A stretch of DNA of 37,926 bases. Source: Caulobacteraceae bacterium (GTDB lineage: Bacteria > Pseudomonadota > Alphaproteobacteria > Caulobacterales > Aquidulcibacteraceae). Numbering within the stretch: position 1 is the stretch's first letter; each line of letters opens with the position of its first letter. Shown here one piece after another: positions 8,686 to 15,905 of the stretch. The stretch lies in the NCBI GenBank assembly GCA_009773335.1, contig WRPF01000002.1:2713-40638 (forward strand), written 5' to 3'. The position numbers and the translations under genes are program-made. The notes beneath the pieces were generated by a model. That model saw nothing but the letters and a program-made list of their open reading frames with translations, made no database searches and was not told the origin of the DNA.

Positions 8686-10209
8686 TCACTTCCAGATCGG
8701 CTTTCCGCCGCCCGGCAATCCCAGCGTCGCCCATTTTTCTGTCACGCGCTGGATGACGTCTTCGCTCATGCGGATCTGTTCGCCCCATTCGCGTTTCGTC
8801 TCGGGAACCCATTTGTTCGTGGCGTCCAACCCGATCTTGCCGCCGAGGCCTGACTCCGGCGACGCGAAATCGAGATAGTCGATCGGCGCATTTTCGATCA
8901 TCGTCACATCGCGCACGGGGTCCATGCGGGTGGAGATGGCCCACATCACGTCCTTCCAGTCGCGGGCGTTGATGTCGTCGTCCACGACGATGATCCACTT
9001 GGTGTACATGAACTGGCGGAGGTAACTCCACGCGCCCATCATCACGCGCTTGGCGTGGCCGGGGTAGGCCTTCTTCATCGAGATGACGGCGATGCGGTAG
9101 CTGCAACCTTCAGGCGGCAGCCAGAAATCGATGATCTCCGGGAAGTGCTGCTTCAGCAGCGGAATGAACACCTCGTTGAGCGCCTCGCCCAGCACGCTCG
9201 GCTCATCCGGCGGGCGGCCGGTGAAGGTCGAGAGATACATCGGGTCCTTGCGCATGGTGATCGCGCTGATCTTGAACACCGGAAACTGCTCGACGGAATT
9301 GTAGTAGCCGGTGTGATCGCCGTAGGGGCCTTCATCGCCCATCTCGTCGAGCATGACGTGGCCTTCGAGCACGATCTCGGCTTCCGCCGGCACCTTCAGC
9401 GGAATGGTCTTGCAGGCCACGAGTTCGACCTTGCGGCCGCGCAGAAGTCCCGCGAACTGGTATTCCGAAAGCGTGTCCGGTACCGGCGTCACCGCCGCGA
9501 GGATCGTGCCGGGATCGGCGCCAAGCACGCAGGCCACCGGCATCGGCTCTTTCAGCTTTTCCTTCCACCGGCGATGATGCTGCGCGCCGCCGCGCGCGTG
9601 CAGCCAGCGCATCAGCGTCTCGCGCTTGCCGCGTTTCTGCATCCGGTAGATGCCGAGATTGTAGTCGTCTTCCTTCGAGTCCGACGGGCCCTTCGTCACC
9701 ACCAGCGGCCAGGTGATGAGCGGCGCGGGTTCGCCCGGCCAGCACGATTGTATCGGCAGGCGATCGAGGTCGATGGCGTCGCCTTCGAGCACGATGTCCT
9801 GACACGGCGCGCGCGATACGGTCTGCGGGCGCATGGCCATGACCTTCTGCGCAAGCGGAATGAGATCGAGCGCATCCTTCAGGCCGCGCGGCGGTTCGGG
9901 CTGGCGCAGGAACGCGAGCAGCTCGCCGACTTCGCGCAGATCATGGGCGCTGCGCCGCTCCTTGCCGTCGAGAGTCACGGCCATCGCCACGCGCTCCACC
10001 GTGCCGAAGAGATTGGCGAGCACCGGCATTTCCGCGGGCCCGAACTCGGACACGGGCTTCTCGAACAGCACGGCCGGTCCTTGCGTGGCGAGCAGCCGCG
10101 TCTGGATCTCCGTCATTTCGAGAACGGTGGAAACGGGGGCGGCGACCCGCGCGAGCTGCTGCTCGCCATCGAGCTTCTGGAGGAATTCGCGGAGCGATTT
10201 GTAGGCCAT
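8686..10209 (-). CDS. ubiD: UbiD family decarboxylase (3-octaprenyl-4-hydroxybenzoate carboxy-lyase)
   Basis: 507 residues from the ATG at 10209 ([15 protein letters not shown]), close to the usual ~500. Family blocks are intact: [10 protein letters not shown] near the N-terminus, [33 protein letters not shown], the highly conserved [10 protein letters not shown] and [18 protein letters not shown]. UbiD uses prenylated FMN to decarboxylate polyprenyl-hydroxybenzoate in ubiquinone synthesis. The prenyltransferase ubiA for the preceding step is at 20058-21008. The flavin prenyltransferase ubiX is not in the window. A longer frame upstream to 10440 crosses the palindrome and is rejected. The ATG sits 7 bp from that palindrome and has no strong Shine-Dalgarno. 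Confidence 0.93.
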   Translation of the reverse strand: MAYKSLREFLQKLDGEQQLARVAAPVSTVLEMTEIQTRLLATQGPAVLFEKPVSEFGPAEMPVLANLFGTVERVAMAVTLDGKERRSAHDLREVGELLAFLRQPEPPRGLKDALDLIPLAQKVMAMRPQTVSRAPCQDIVLEGDAIDLDRLPIQSCWPGEPAPLITWPLVVTKGPSDSKEDDYNLGIYRMQKRGKRETLMRWLHARGGAQHHRRWKEKLKEPMPVACVLGADPGTILAAVTPVPDTLSEYQFAGLLRGRKVELVACKTIPLKVPAEAEIVLEGHVMLDEMGDEGPYGDHTGYYNSVEQFPVFKISAITMRKDPMYLSTFTGRPPDEPSVLGEALNEVFIPLLKQHFPEIIDFWLPPEGCSYRIAVISMKKAYPGHAKRVMMGAWSYLRQFMYTKWIIVVDDDINARDWKDVMWAISTRMDPVRDVTMIENAPIDYLDFASPESGLGGKIGLDATNKWVPETKREWGEQIRMSEDVIQRVTEKWATLGLPGGGKPIWK

Positions 10210-10216
10210 GATGTGA

Positions 10217-10245
10217 GGTGACACACACCACGGGTGTGTGTCACC
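10217..10245. repeat. perfect palindrome directly upstream of ubiD
   Basis: GGTGACACACACC (10217-10229) and its exact reverse complement (10233-10245) are separated by ACG. It lies 7 bp before the ubiD ATG, so it would be in the ubiD leader or operator. The core GTGACACACAC recurs at 13113-13123, and related copies occur at 10780 and 13163. Confidence 0.8.
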
Positions 10246-10327
10246 GGGCATGCGCCGACGCCCGCGAAATCGTTTCTGGAAAAACGACGCCGCGTCGGGC
10301 CGGTCAGCGATGGGGGAAACGCGCGGC

Positions 10328-10639
10328 TCAGCAGCGCGCGGGAGAGAACCTCGCGGGATCGGGCGCACGTGCGATAGGGCGGGCAAGGCGCAACGCTCGC
10401 CCGTCCGCACGATGCAGGAAAAAAGCAAAGGCCCGCTCACACAACGGGCCCGGCGCGCGCGACGCGGAAATGTTGGACCGCCGGACGCCGGCGCCGCGCG
10501 AGGTTTTCCGACGGCGGGCGCTCATCCGCGCCACGCACGGCGCACCCGTCCCCGCGATGCAGACCGGACGCGCCGGCGCCGCCCGCCAAAGCAGGAGCCC
10601 TCCGACCGCCAGAACCAACACCACAAGAAACCCGAGCAC
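10328..10639 (-). CDS. candidate SOS-controlled small membrane protein
   Basis: The frame opening at a GTG at 10639 has GGAGG five bases upstream and encodes 103 residues. It starts with one strong membrane helix ([17 protein letters not shown]), then a short basic Arg-rich region (ARMSARRRK). TTG at 10654 or GTG at 10651 are alternative starts. A LexA-type box ends 30 bp upstream, and no other gene is nearby in that direction. Family knowledge: SOS-induced short inner-membrane proteins that block division are known in Caulobacter (SidA). Any relation is inference. Against it, a terminator-like hairpin (10418-10450) lies inside the frame, and another frame (ATG at 10666 to stop 10522, 48 aa) ends before the hairpin. 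The N-terminal helix is the most convincing part. Confidence 0.33.
   Translation of the reverse strand: MLGFLVVLVLAVGGLLLWRAAPARPVCIAGTGAPCVARMSARRRKTSRGAGVRRSNISASRAPGPLCERAFAFFLHRADGRALRLARPIARAPDPARFSPARC
10418..10450 (-). terminator. Rho-independent terminator shape, minus strand
   Basis: GGCCCG and CGGGCC (plus positions 10430-10435 and 10445-10450) form a 6-bp GC stem with a 9-nt loop. On the minus strand TTTGCTTTTTTC follows. It would end a transcript of about 240 nt starting at the SOS box. It lies inside the long candidate frame 10328-10639, so hairpin and full-length frame cannot both be functional as drawn. Confidence 0.5.
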
Positions 10640-10668
10640 ATCCGCCTCCACCAAAACCTGCGGCGCAT

Positions 10669-10683
10669 GTTCCCTATATGTTC
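10669..10683 (-). promoter_or_regulatory. LexA-type SOS box
   Basis: On the plus strand GTTC-CCTATAT-GTTC, on the minus strand GAAC-N7-GAAC. This matches the alphaproteobacterial LexA consensus GTTC-N7-GTTC (established for Caulobacter and Rhodobacter). The AT-rich spacer and following TTTT fit known sites. By chance about one such 8-base match could occur in a window of this size, so the call rests on its location: an intergenic region just upstream of a short membrane frame. Confidence 0.55.
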
Positions 10684-10926
10684 TTTTCCCTCAAGTAACA
10701 TTTTGGAGAGGTTTGGGGGCCGGCGGGGGACAGCGAGCACCGACACCAGTGAGGCGCCCATTTCGCAGTCCGCGAATTGGTGCGTGTCACCGTTTCAAGC
10801 GGTTGGCGCGAATGCTCAAGTCCGCAATCCCTCGACGCGCGGTGTTGGCGACCGCAAGACGCTCAGACGGTCGGTCGCCGCTAGCGCGGCACGCGGCGAG
10901 CGCTTCCAGCAGCGTTTCGCGCCCCA

Positions 10927-10979
10927 TTGACGGTCTCGTGTGGCCAACATATGCAAATAGGCACGTACATGCACATATA
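10927..10979 (+). promoter_or_regulatory. probable promoter and operator of the hydrolase/GST operon
   Basis: TTGACG (10927-10932), a 17-bp spacer and TATGCA (10950-10955) fit a sigma-70 promoter. Transcription would start near 10962, inside the near-palindrome GCACGTACATGC (10961-10972), within a wider imperfect dyad (CATATGCA...TGCACATAT). The TGCAC half-site recurs in the arsR promoter, so control by that ArsR protein is inferred. A strong Shine-Dalgarno GGGAGGA (10979-10985) follows before the ATG at 10991. Confidence 0.5.
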
Positions 10980-10990
10980 GGGAGGAAGCC

Positions 10991-12046
10991 ATGCGACGTT
11001 TGCATTTGGCGGTCGGCGCCTTCGTGGCGGTTCTTTCGATTGGCTGGGTCGCCCTTGCCGGGCAAGCCGGGATGTTCATCCCACACGACGATCGGTGGGC
11101 AGTCGCTCCGGGAGAGTTCACCGACGACGGCTTCTCGAACCAGAAGCGGACAATCACGCTGGGCGATACGCAGGTGGCGTACCTTGAGTTCGGCGAAGGC
11201 CCGCCGCTCATCCTGCTGCATGGCTGTCCGTTCAGCGCCTATGAGTGGCGCGAGGTCATCCCGATTCTGGCGCAGCATTATCGTGTCATTGCGCCCGACC
11301 TCTACGGGCTGGGCGATACGCCTGTGCGCCTCGATCAGGACTACAGGCTACCGCAGGATGTGGAGATGGTGCGGCGGTTAATGGACGCGCTCGACATCAC
11401 CTCGGCAGATTTCATCGCCCACGATCATGGTGGCGCAACCATACAATTGCTGATGCAGGCGGACCCAGGCCGCATCCAGCGTGCGGTTCTGACCAACGTC
11501 GAGGCCTACGACCAATGGCCCAGTAAGCCCGAACTTCCCTATCTGCGGATGATCGTAAATCCGATCACCAGCCCGCTTGTCTACCAGGCGCTGCAATTCG
11601 AACCTGTTCGCCGCGAGATATTCTCGATCGCAGTCGAAGACGAAGCCGTTCTGACAAGCGACGTATTGCGCGGTTATGCCCTGCCGCATGTCGCGACGCC
11701 GGAGCGCTGGCAACGATTGCGGCGGTTCTTTCGTTGGCAGATGGATGAGACCCATAACAACATAACCATGACAGCGTTGCCGGGGATGCGCGCGTTTGAG
11801 CGGCCTGTGTTGCTTCTTTGGGGCGAGCGCGACGAGAACTTTGGGCCGCATCTGGCGCGCCGGCTTGCGCGGGATATTCCCGGTGTTCGTGGCATCCACT
11901 ATCTGCACAACTCCCAGCACATGCCGATGCAGGAGGAGGATGCCGAATACGCCCGTGCGGCGCTGGCATTTCTACGTGAGGGGGAGGTTTCCGCTGAAGC
12001 CAAGGCCGCACTTGTCCAGGCGCGGGCGGAGGAACAGGGGTCTTGA
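10991..12046 (+). CDS. exported alpha/beta hydrolase with Asp nucleophile (dehalogenase/epoxide-hydrolase type)
   Basis: 351 residues. An N-terminal signal or anchor helix (about residues 5-24) is followed by an alpha/beta hydrolase domain. The oxyanion-hole HGCP is at 77-80 and the nucleophile elbow AHDHGG at 143-148 (D145). The acid is in LLWGERDENFG (D281) and the base in NSQHMPMQ (H310). An Asp nucleophile is the mark of haloalkane/haloacetate dehalogenases and epoxide hydrolases rather than esterases. The residue after it is His, not the Trp of classic haloalkane dehalogenases or the Arg of fluoroacetate dehalogenase, so the substrate is open. It is followed by a GST gene that overlaps by 4 bp, suggesting a two-step detoxification. 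A GGGAGGA Shine-Dalgarno fixes the start. Confidence 0.8.
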   Translation: MRRLHLAVGAFVAVLSIGWVALAGQAGMFIPHDDRWAVAPGEFTDDGFSNQKRTITLGDTQVAYLEFGEGPPLILLHGCPFSAYEWREVIPILAQHYRVIAPDLYGLGDTPVRLDQDYRLPQDVEMVRRLMDALDITSADFIAHDHGGATIQLLMQADPGRIQRAVLTNVEAYDQWPSKPELPYLRMIVNPITSPLVYQALQFEPVRREIFSIAVEDEAVLTSDVLRGYALPHVATPERWQRLRRFFRWQMDETHNNITMTALPGMRAFERPVLLLWGERDENFGPHLARRLARDIPGVRGIHYLHNSQHMPMQEEDAEYARAALAFLREGEVSAEAKAALVQARAEEQGS

Positions 12047-12669
12047 TCGATTTTTACGCCGCCAAGACGCCGAACGCGCGCAAGATCTCGATCATGCTGG
12101 AGGAGTGCGATGCGCGCTATCAGGCCCACATGATCGACATCGGCAAAGGCGAACAGTTCAGCCCAGAGTTTTTGCGCGTCAATCCGAACGCGAAGATACC
12201 TGCGATCGTCGATCAGGGCGAGCCGACGCCGGTCAGCGTGTTCGAGTCGGCGGCGATTCTCATCTATCTCGGCGAGAAGTTCGGAAGGCTTTTGCCAACC
12301 ACGGGGGCGGCGCGCGCTTCGTGCATCAGTTGGACAGTATGGCAGGTAGCCAACGTCGGGCCGATGTTTGGACAGGCGAACCACTTCACCAACGTGACCA
12401 CAGAAGAGTGTCCTTACGCAGTTGAACGCTTCTCGAAGGAGGCGGCGCGCCTGATTCACGTGATGGAGACACGCCTAGGCGTGGAGCCGTACCTCGCAGG
12501 CACGTACTCGATAGCTGACATCGCGGTCTTTCCGTGGATCAGAGTGGCGCTGGATCCGATGGCGCGCGCCCGCCCTGAGCTGATCGGTGAAACGCCGAAT
12601 ATCCGCCGCTGGTTCGGCGAAGTCGGCGCGCGACCGGCTGTTCAACGCGGCATCGCCTTCGCCACCTGA
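12043..12669 (+). CDS. glutathione S-transferase, YfcG/YghU-like
   Basis: 208 residues. The start is a TTG at 12043 whose last bases overlap the TGA of the hydrolase gene (TTGA); GGAGGAACAGG upstream supports it. The thioredoxin-fold half shows TPNARKISIMLEECDARY, VNPNAKIPAIVD and FESAAILIYLGEKFG, and the helical half follows (YLAGTYSIADIAVFPWI). These are the hallmarks of the nu-class/YfcG group, which act as glutathione-dependent disulfide reductases or transferases. Translational coupling to the hydrolase implies co-function in xenobiotic or halogenated compound metabolism. It ends 4 bp from the arsR stop, convergent. Confidence 0.88.
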   Translation: MIDFYAAKTPNARKISIMLEECDARYQAHMIDIGKGEQFSPEFLRVNPNAKIPAIVDQGEPTPVSVFESAAILIYLGEKFGRLLPTTGAARASCISWTVWQVANVGPMFGQANHFTNVTTEECPYAVERFSKEAARLIHVMETRLGVEPYLAGTYSIADIAVFPWIRVALDPMARARPELIGETPNIRRWFGEVGARPAVQRGIAFAT

Positions 12670-12673
12670 GGGG

Positions 12674-13030
12674 TCAGCCTCGCGCTTTGCGTTGGGGGCC
12701 GGGACAGCAGGTGGCCACGAGCGGCGCGAAGGCGTCCATCATGGTCTGAAACTTGACCATGATTGTCGGGCCGTCGAGTTCGTAGAAGACGCGCCGACCT
12801 TCCTTGCTGCAAGCGGCGAGGCCAGCTTGCTCCAAAACCTGCAAGTGCCGTGAGACGACAGACCGATCCTGCGGCAATCCATCCGCAATCTCGCCAATGT
12901 CTGCGCGACCGAGCTTGATCATCTGGCGCACCACCTCAAGGCGCGCGGGCTCGCACAAAGCCTTGAAGAAGTCCGCGTCGAGAACGGCCAGGCAGGTGTT
13001 TGCCGCCGTGGTGCGAGAAAGCTGTTTCAT
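12674..13030 (-). CDS. ArsR family transcriptional repressor
   Basis: 118 residues from the ATG at 13030; a GTG at 13060 would add 10 residues but lies inside the operator. The winged helix-turn-helix is clear: ALCEPARLEVVRQMI, ADIGEIADGLPQDRSVVSRHLQVLEQAGLAACSKEGRRVFYEL. Five Cys (13, 26, 74, 108, 109) include a C-terminal CC pair, so metal, arsenite or thiol-reactive sensing is possible. The classic metal-site ELCVCDL is absent. The likely role is repression of itself and of the hydrolase/GST operon, with which it is convergent. The -10 element TATAAT ends 7 bp before this ATG, so the mRNA is predicted to be leaderless. Confidence 0.88.
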   Translation of the reverse strand: MKQLSRTTAANTCLAVLDADFFKALCEPARLEVVRQMIKLGRADIGEIADGLPQDRSVVSRHLQVLEQAGLAACSKEGRRVFYELDGPTIMVKFQTMMDAFAPLVATCCPGPQRKARG

Positions 13031-13037
13031 GAACGGG

Positions 13038-13067
13038 ATTATACGTGCATTGAGGTGCACGCATCAA
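13038..13067 (-). promoter_or_regulatory. arsR promoter whose spacer is the operator
   Basis: On the minus strand the -35 is TTGATG (plus 13062-13067), the spacer is exactly 18 bp (13044-13061) and the -10 is TATAAT (13038-13043). The whole spacer is the inverted repeat CGTGCA-N6-TGCACG, so a bound repressor would block RNA polymerase directly. The ATG follows 7 bp after the -10, predicting a leaderless start. Confidence 0.65.
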
Positions 13068-13105
13068 GTGTGACGGGTCGTGTCCCTATCAGTGGTGTAC
13101 GAGCC

Positions 13106-13213
13106 GGAAAGGGTGACACACACGGACTTTGCATGCGGTCCCCTTCCGACAAGAACAAGCATGGAAAGGGTGACCCGCACTTGACCCGGCGATCACACAT
13201 TGAGTGCGGGTGA
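13106..13213. repeat. cluster of GGAAAGGGTGAC repeats and an inverted repeat
   Basis: GGAAAGGGTGAC occurs at 13106-13117 and again at 13163-13174, offset by 57 bp. The second copy runs into ACCCGCACT (13173-13181), which pairs with AGTGCGGGT (13203-13211). A diverged inverted copy (GTGCGTGTCACCGTTTC) lies at 10780-10796 on the other side of the hydrolase/GST/arsR genes. No gene is seen in this ~160 bp gap. Confidence 0.6.
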
Positions 13214-13219
13214 CTTCTG

Positions 13220-13768
13220 TCAATGCTGCAACGGCCGGTCGATCAGCACCGCCAGCAACAACGCCGGTCCGCCGATGGCTTCCCACGCGTGGTTCGTGCC
13301 GCGCTGGATGACCACCTGGCCGGGTTCGACGATCGTTTCCGAACCTTCGAGGAAGAGTTTCACGCGGCCCTTGAGCAAGCAGATCACGTCGATCGAGTGC
13401 GTCTCGTGCATGGCGGGGTGGCGGGTCTGGTCGATGATGTGGCCGGCGCCGCCCATCTCGGCGAAGCGTTCGCGCACCGCCGCATCCATCGCCTCCTTCG
13501 GCGCGCCTTCCGGCAGCGGGTTCACGACGAACCAGCGGACCTGAAAATTGCCCTTGCGCGGCCCGAGGATCGGCTTCGTCGCGCCGAGATCCTGCGCATC
13601 TTTCGTCGCCAGTACGTCGGAGGCGGAATCCTCCCAGATCTCGAACAGGCCGCCGATGTCGGGATCGCCGATCTGCGAGGAGGGCCCGCCGTCGAGAATG
13701 ATCACCGAGCGCCCGTCTGCGTCGTCGCCGGTGATGATGCGCCGCATGGCCGTCCTGAAGTCGCTCAT
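13220..13768 (-). CDS. cupin domain protein
   Basis: 182 residues from the ATG at 13768, with GGGAGAAACC upstream. The C-terminal half is a single cupin: MHETHSIDVICLLKGRVKLFLEGSE and VEPGQVVIQRGTNHAWEA. His residues occur in both cupin motifs, so metal binding is plausible. The N-terminal half (RRIITGDDADGRSVIILDG) is typical of alphaproteobacterial cupins annotated near aromatic-acid metabolism, but no substrate can be assigned. It is cytoplasmic with no signal peptide. A longer upstream frame reaches the palindromic repeat at 13793 and is not used. Confidence 0.82.
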   Translation of the reverse strand: MSDFRTAMRRIITGDDADGRSVIILDGGPSSQIGDPDIGGLFEIWEDSASDVLATKDAQDLGATKPILGPRKGNFQVRWFVVNPLPEGAPKEAMDAAVRERFAEMGGAGHIIDQTRHPAMHETHSIDVICLLKGRVKLFLEGSETIVEPGQVVIQRGTNHAWEAIGGPALLLAVLIDRPLQH

Positions 13769-13792
13769 CTGGTTTCTCCCTTGGTGTCGCTT

Positions 13793-13874
13793 GTAGGGTG
13801 GATGGAGCGAAGCGAAATCCACCATTCGTAAAGCGCGAAGGGCGGCGGATTTCGCTTCGCTCCATCCACCCTAC
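13793..13874. repeat. 28-bp perfect inverted repeat (REP-like element)
   Basis: Arms 13793-13820 and 13847-13874 are exact reverse complements with a 26-bp loop. The arm begins GTAGGGTGGATGGAGCGAAG. It fills the gap between the small acetyltransferase and cupin genes. The short, perfect, intergenic form resembles dispersed palindromic repeats of alphaproteobacterial genomes and may act as a hairpin between two same-strand genes. Confidence 0.85.
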
Positions 13875-13878
13875 GTGT

Positions 13879-14178
13879 CTACGCCAATACGTCGCTCCAG
13901 TCCGGATGCCGGCGGAATGCCGCGACCACGTAGGAGCACTCAGGGTGGATCCTGAGGCCTTTCTCGCGCGCCTCCTCGATGGCGCGTTCCATCAGCGCGC
14001 CGGCGATGCCGCGGCCCTCAAGCGCAGGCGGCACGCCCGTGTGGTCGATGACCAGCACGCCGTCCTCGCGGACCGTGAACGTCATCTCCGAGTCCGGGCC
14101 GTCCTTCGTGCGCGCCACCCAGCGGCCGCCATAGGGCATTTCCTCAAGCGTGATGGCGAGATCGGTCGGGGCGGGCAT
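13879..14178 (-). CDS. small GNAT-fold N-acetyltransferase (YjdJ/NATD1-like)
   Basis: 99 residues. It contains MTFTVREDGVLVIDHTGVPPALEGRGIAGALMERAIEEARE, with the acetyl-CoA binding pattern EGRGIAGAL, and ends PECSYVVAAFRRHPDW, the diagnostic end of the short GNAT subfamily (PF14542 type). The acceptor substrate is unknown. It is cytoplasmic. It lies 31 bp downstream of the methyltransferase gene on the same strand. Confidence 0.85.
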   Translation of the reverse strand: MPAPTDLAITLEEMPYGGRWVARTKDGPDSEMTFTVREDGVLVIDHTGVPPALEGRGIAGALMERAIEEAREKGLRIHPECSYVVAAFRRHPDWSDVLA

Positions 14179-14209
14179 GGGCGGCTCCTGTTCTGGCGAC
14201 TATGACGCG

Positions 14210-14857
14210 TCAGGCGCGCAACCGCCACACGCCCGTGCGTTTCACTTCGGCGTCTTCCAGCATGCGCGTCGTCGGCACGGCGTATTCGGCGATCTTCTCG
14301 AGCGCATCCTTCGGCAGATAGCTGCGGCCGGGATCGCCGACGAGCACGTCGCATCCGCGCGCCGATTGCGCCTGCAGCCACGCGAGCAGGCGGGTGGCGA
14401 TGTCGCGGTCGTAGAAGAGATCGCCGACGAGGATGACCTCGGCGTCGGCGGGCGATTCCAGCGGATCGGTTTCGGTCGTGGAAAGGGAGACGCCGTTCAG
14501 CGCGCCGTTGAGCCGGGCGGCGTGCCCGGCGAAGGTGTCGATGTCGGCGCAGGTTGCGGCGGCCGCGCCAGCGCACATCGCGGCGATGCCCACAAGGCCC
14601 GAGCCCGACGCCACGTCCAGCACCCGCTTGCCGCGCACGATCTCCGGGTGGTCGAGCACATGACGCGCCAGCGCCTGTCCGCCTGCCCACGCGAACGCCC
14701 AGAACGGCGGCGGCAGGCCGATTTCCTCCAGTTCCTCTTCGGTCATCTCCCACAGCGCGACCGCGTCGTCGGCGAGATGAAGTTTCAGCTCAGGCACATG
14801 CGGCGGCGCATTGATGCGCGTGTTCGTGCGGATGAAGGCGGGGACGTCGGTGAGCAT
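14210..14857 (-). CDS. class I SAM methyltransferase, ETFB-lysine-methyltransferase-like
   Basis: 215 residues. PFWAFAWAGGQ (51-61), SAM motif I VLDVASGSGLVG (79-90), GDLFYD (145-150) and DPGRSYLP are the marks of the METTL20/ETFB methyltransferase group. Characterised bacterial members methylate lysines of the electron-transfer flavoprotein beta subunit. That target is family knowledge and not proven here. The protein is cytoplasmic. It lies in a same-strand run with the desaturase upstream (9 bp gap) and the acetyltransferase downstream. Confidence 0.8.
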   Translation of the reverse strand: MLTDVPAFIRTNTRINAPPHVPELKLHLADDAVALWEMTEEELEEIGLPPPFWAFAWAGGQALARHVLDHPEIVRGKRVLDVASGSGLVGIAAMCAGAAAATCADIDTFAGHAARLNGALNGVSLSTTETDPLESPADAEVILVGDLFYDRDIATRLLAWLQAQSARGCDVLVGDPGRSYLPKDALEKIAEYAVPTTRMLEDAEVKRTGVWRLRA

Positions 14858-14866
14858 GGGGGCCTT

Positions 14867-15787
14867 CTACGCCGTCGCCGCGAGCGCGAGCACGTCGCTG
14901 TAGCCGTCGCTCAGCACCATGCGGGGGCCGTAACCTTTTTCCATCAGCAGCCGGTGCGCCTTTTCAAGGTTCCAGCAGGGCACGTGCATGAAGAGGTGAT
15001 GCTCGGCGTGGAAATGCACCCAGTAGGGCGCCAGCAGCAGGCGCTCGACGGGATTGGCGAGCGTGGTGCGCGCATGGTGGAAGGGATCATCGGTCGCGTG
15101 CACGACGGCGTGTTCGCCGATGTTGCGGATGCGCAGGATGAGCTGCATCCACGTCGCCATCGGCAGAAGCCACAACACGAAGAACGCCCACCAGTATCCC
15201 GCGAGAGAAAGCGCCAGCAGCAACAGTGCATTGAACGCGAAGAAGCGCTTGCGCGTCTCGTTGAGGAACAGCGCCTTCTTCTGTCCGGATTTCGGCGTCG
15301 CGAAGAGGCCCGCGAATCGTTGCTGGAAGAAGGTCTGGCCCGTCATGTCGCGCACGACCTTGCGCCACAGGCTTCCGCGCGTGATCGGGAACGGCCTGGA
15401 AAGCATGAGGTCGGGGTCTTCCGGTTGCTCGGTATAGCGGTGATGCTTGAGATGATACTTGCGGTAGGTCTGCAGGTTCGATCCCACGGGCGCCGCGCAC
15501 AGCCATTCGCCGATGAACTCGTTGATCTTCGCATCCGGGTGCAGCGCACCGTGCGCACCGTCGTGCATCAGGATCGCAAGGCCGAGCTGGCGCGCGCCGA
15601 TCACCATCACCGCCAGCGCGAACGTCACGGGGTTCGGCCAGGCGATGAACATGGCGCCGGCGCCGATGATCAGCGCCCAGGCATGCGCCACGAGCGCGAA
15701 CCCCATCCAGGATGAGCGACGCGTCAGCCCGGCCCATTCCTCGGGCGTGAAAACGGCTCTGGGGTCGATGCGGGAAACGGCGGGCAT
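14867..15787 (-). CDS. membrane fatty acid desaturase
   Basis: 306 residues from the ATG at 15787 (MPAVSRIDPR). All three di-iron histidine boxes are present: HDGAH (75-79), HLKHH (112-116) and HAEHH (260-264). Hydrophobic segments lie at about 30-70 and 185-215. The family inserts a double bond or hydroxyl in acyl lipids at the inner membrane with O2. Regiospecificity cannot be deduced. It is the first gene of the minus-strand set with the methyltransferase and acetyltransferase, and is divergent from the phosphodiesterase lipoprotein. Confidence 0.88.
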   Translation of the reverse strand: MPAVSRIDPRAVFTPEEWAGLTRRSSWMGFALVAHAWALIIGAGAMFIAWPNPVTFALAVMVIGARQLGLAILMHDGAHGALHPDAKINEFIGEWLCAAPVGSNLQTYRKYHLKHHRYTEQPEDPDLMLSRPFPITRGSLWRKVVRDMTGQTFFQQRFAGLFATPKSGQKKALFLNETRKRFFAFNALLLLALSLAGYWWAFFVLWLLPMATWMQLILRIRNIGEHAVVHATDDPFHHARTTLANPVERLLLAPYWVHFHAEHHLFMHVPCWNLEKAHRLLMEKGYGPRMVLSDGYSDVLALAATA

Positions 15788-15905
15788 GGGATGACATAGC
15801 ACCGTTTTCCGCGCCGACAGGCAAGGGTTCCGGACTTCGTCGTGACACCGTCATGCACAGGCCCTAAGGCCGTCGGAAAAGCTTCACATCCGCAAGGGCC
15901 CCGCC

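Noticed and set aside
9055-10221. Long plus-strand open frame opposite ubiD
   Set aside because: ubiD is unmistakable on the other strand; no family features in this frame.
10660-10990. SOS box as the promoter site of the hydrolase gene
   Set aside because: It is ~300 bp away, and the hydrolase has its own promoter and operator directly upstream.
10218-11381. Long plus-strand frame running from the ubiD palindrome into the hydrolase
   Set aside because: Arg/Thr-rich, overlaps the real hydrolase in another frame and has no ribosome site.
14150-15715. Long plus-strand open frame opposite the methyltransferase and desaturase
   Set aside because: It crosses two well-identified genes and an intergenic gap. 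Composition is typical of antisense frames.
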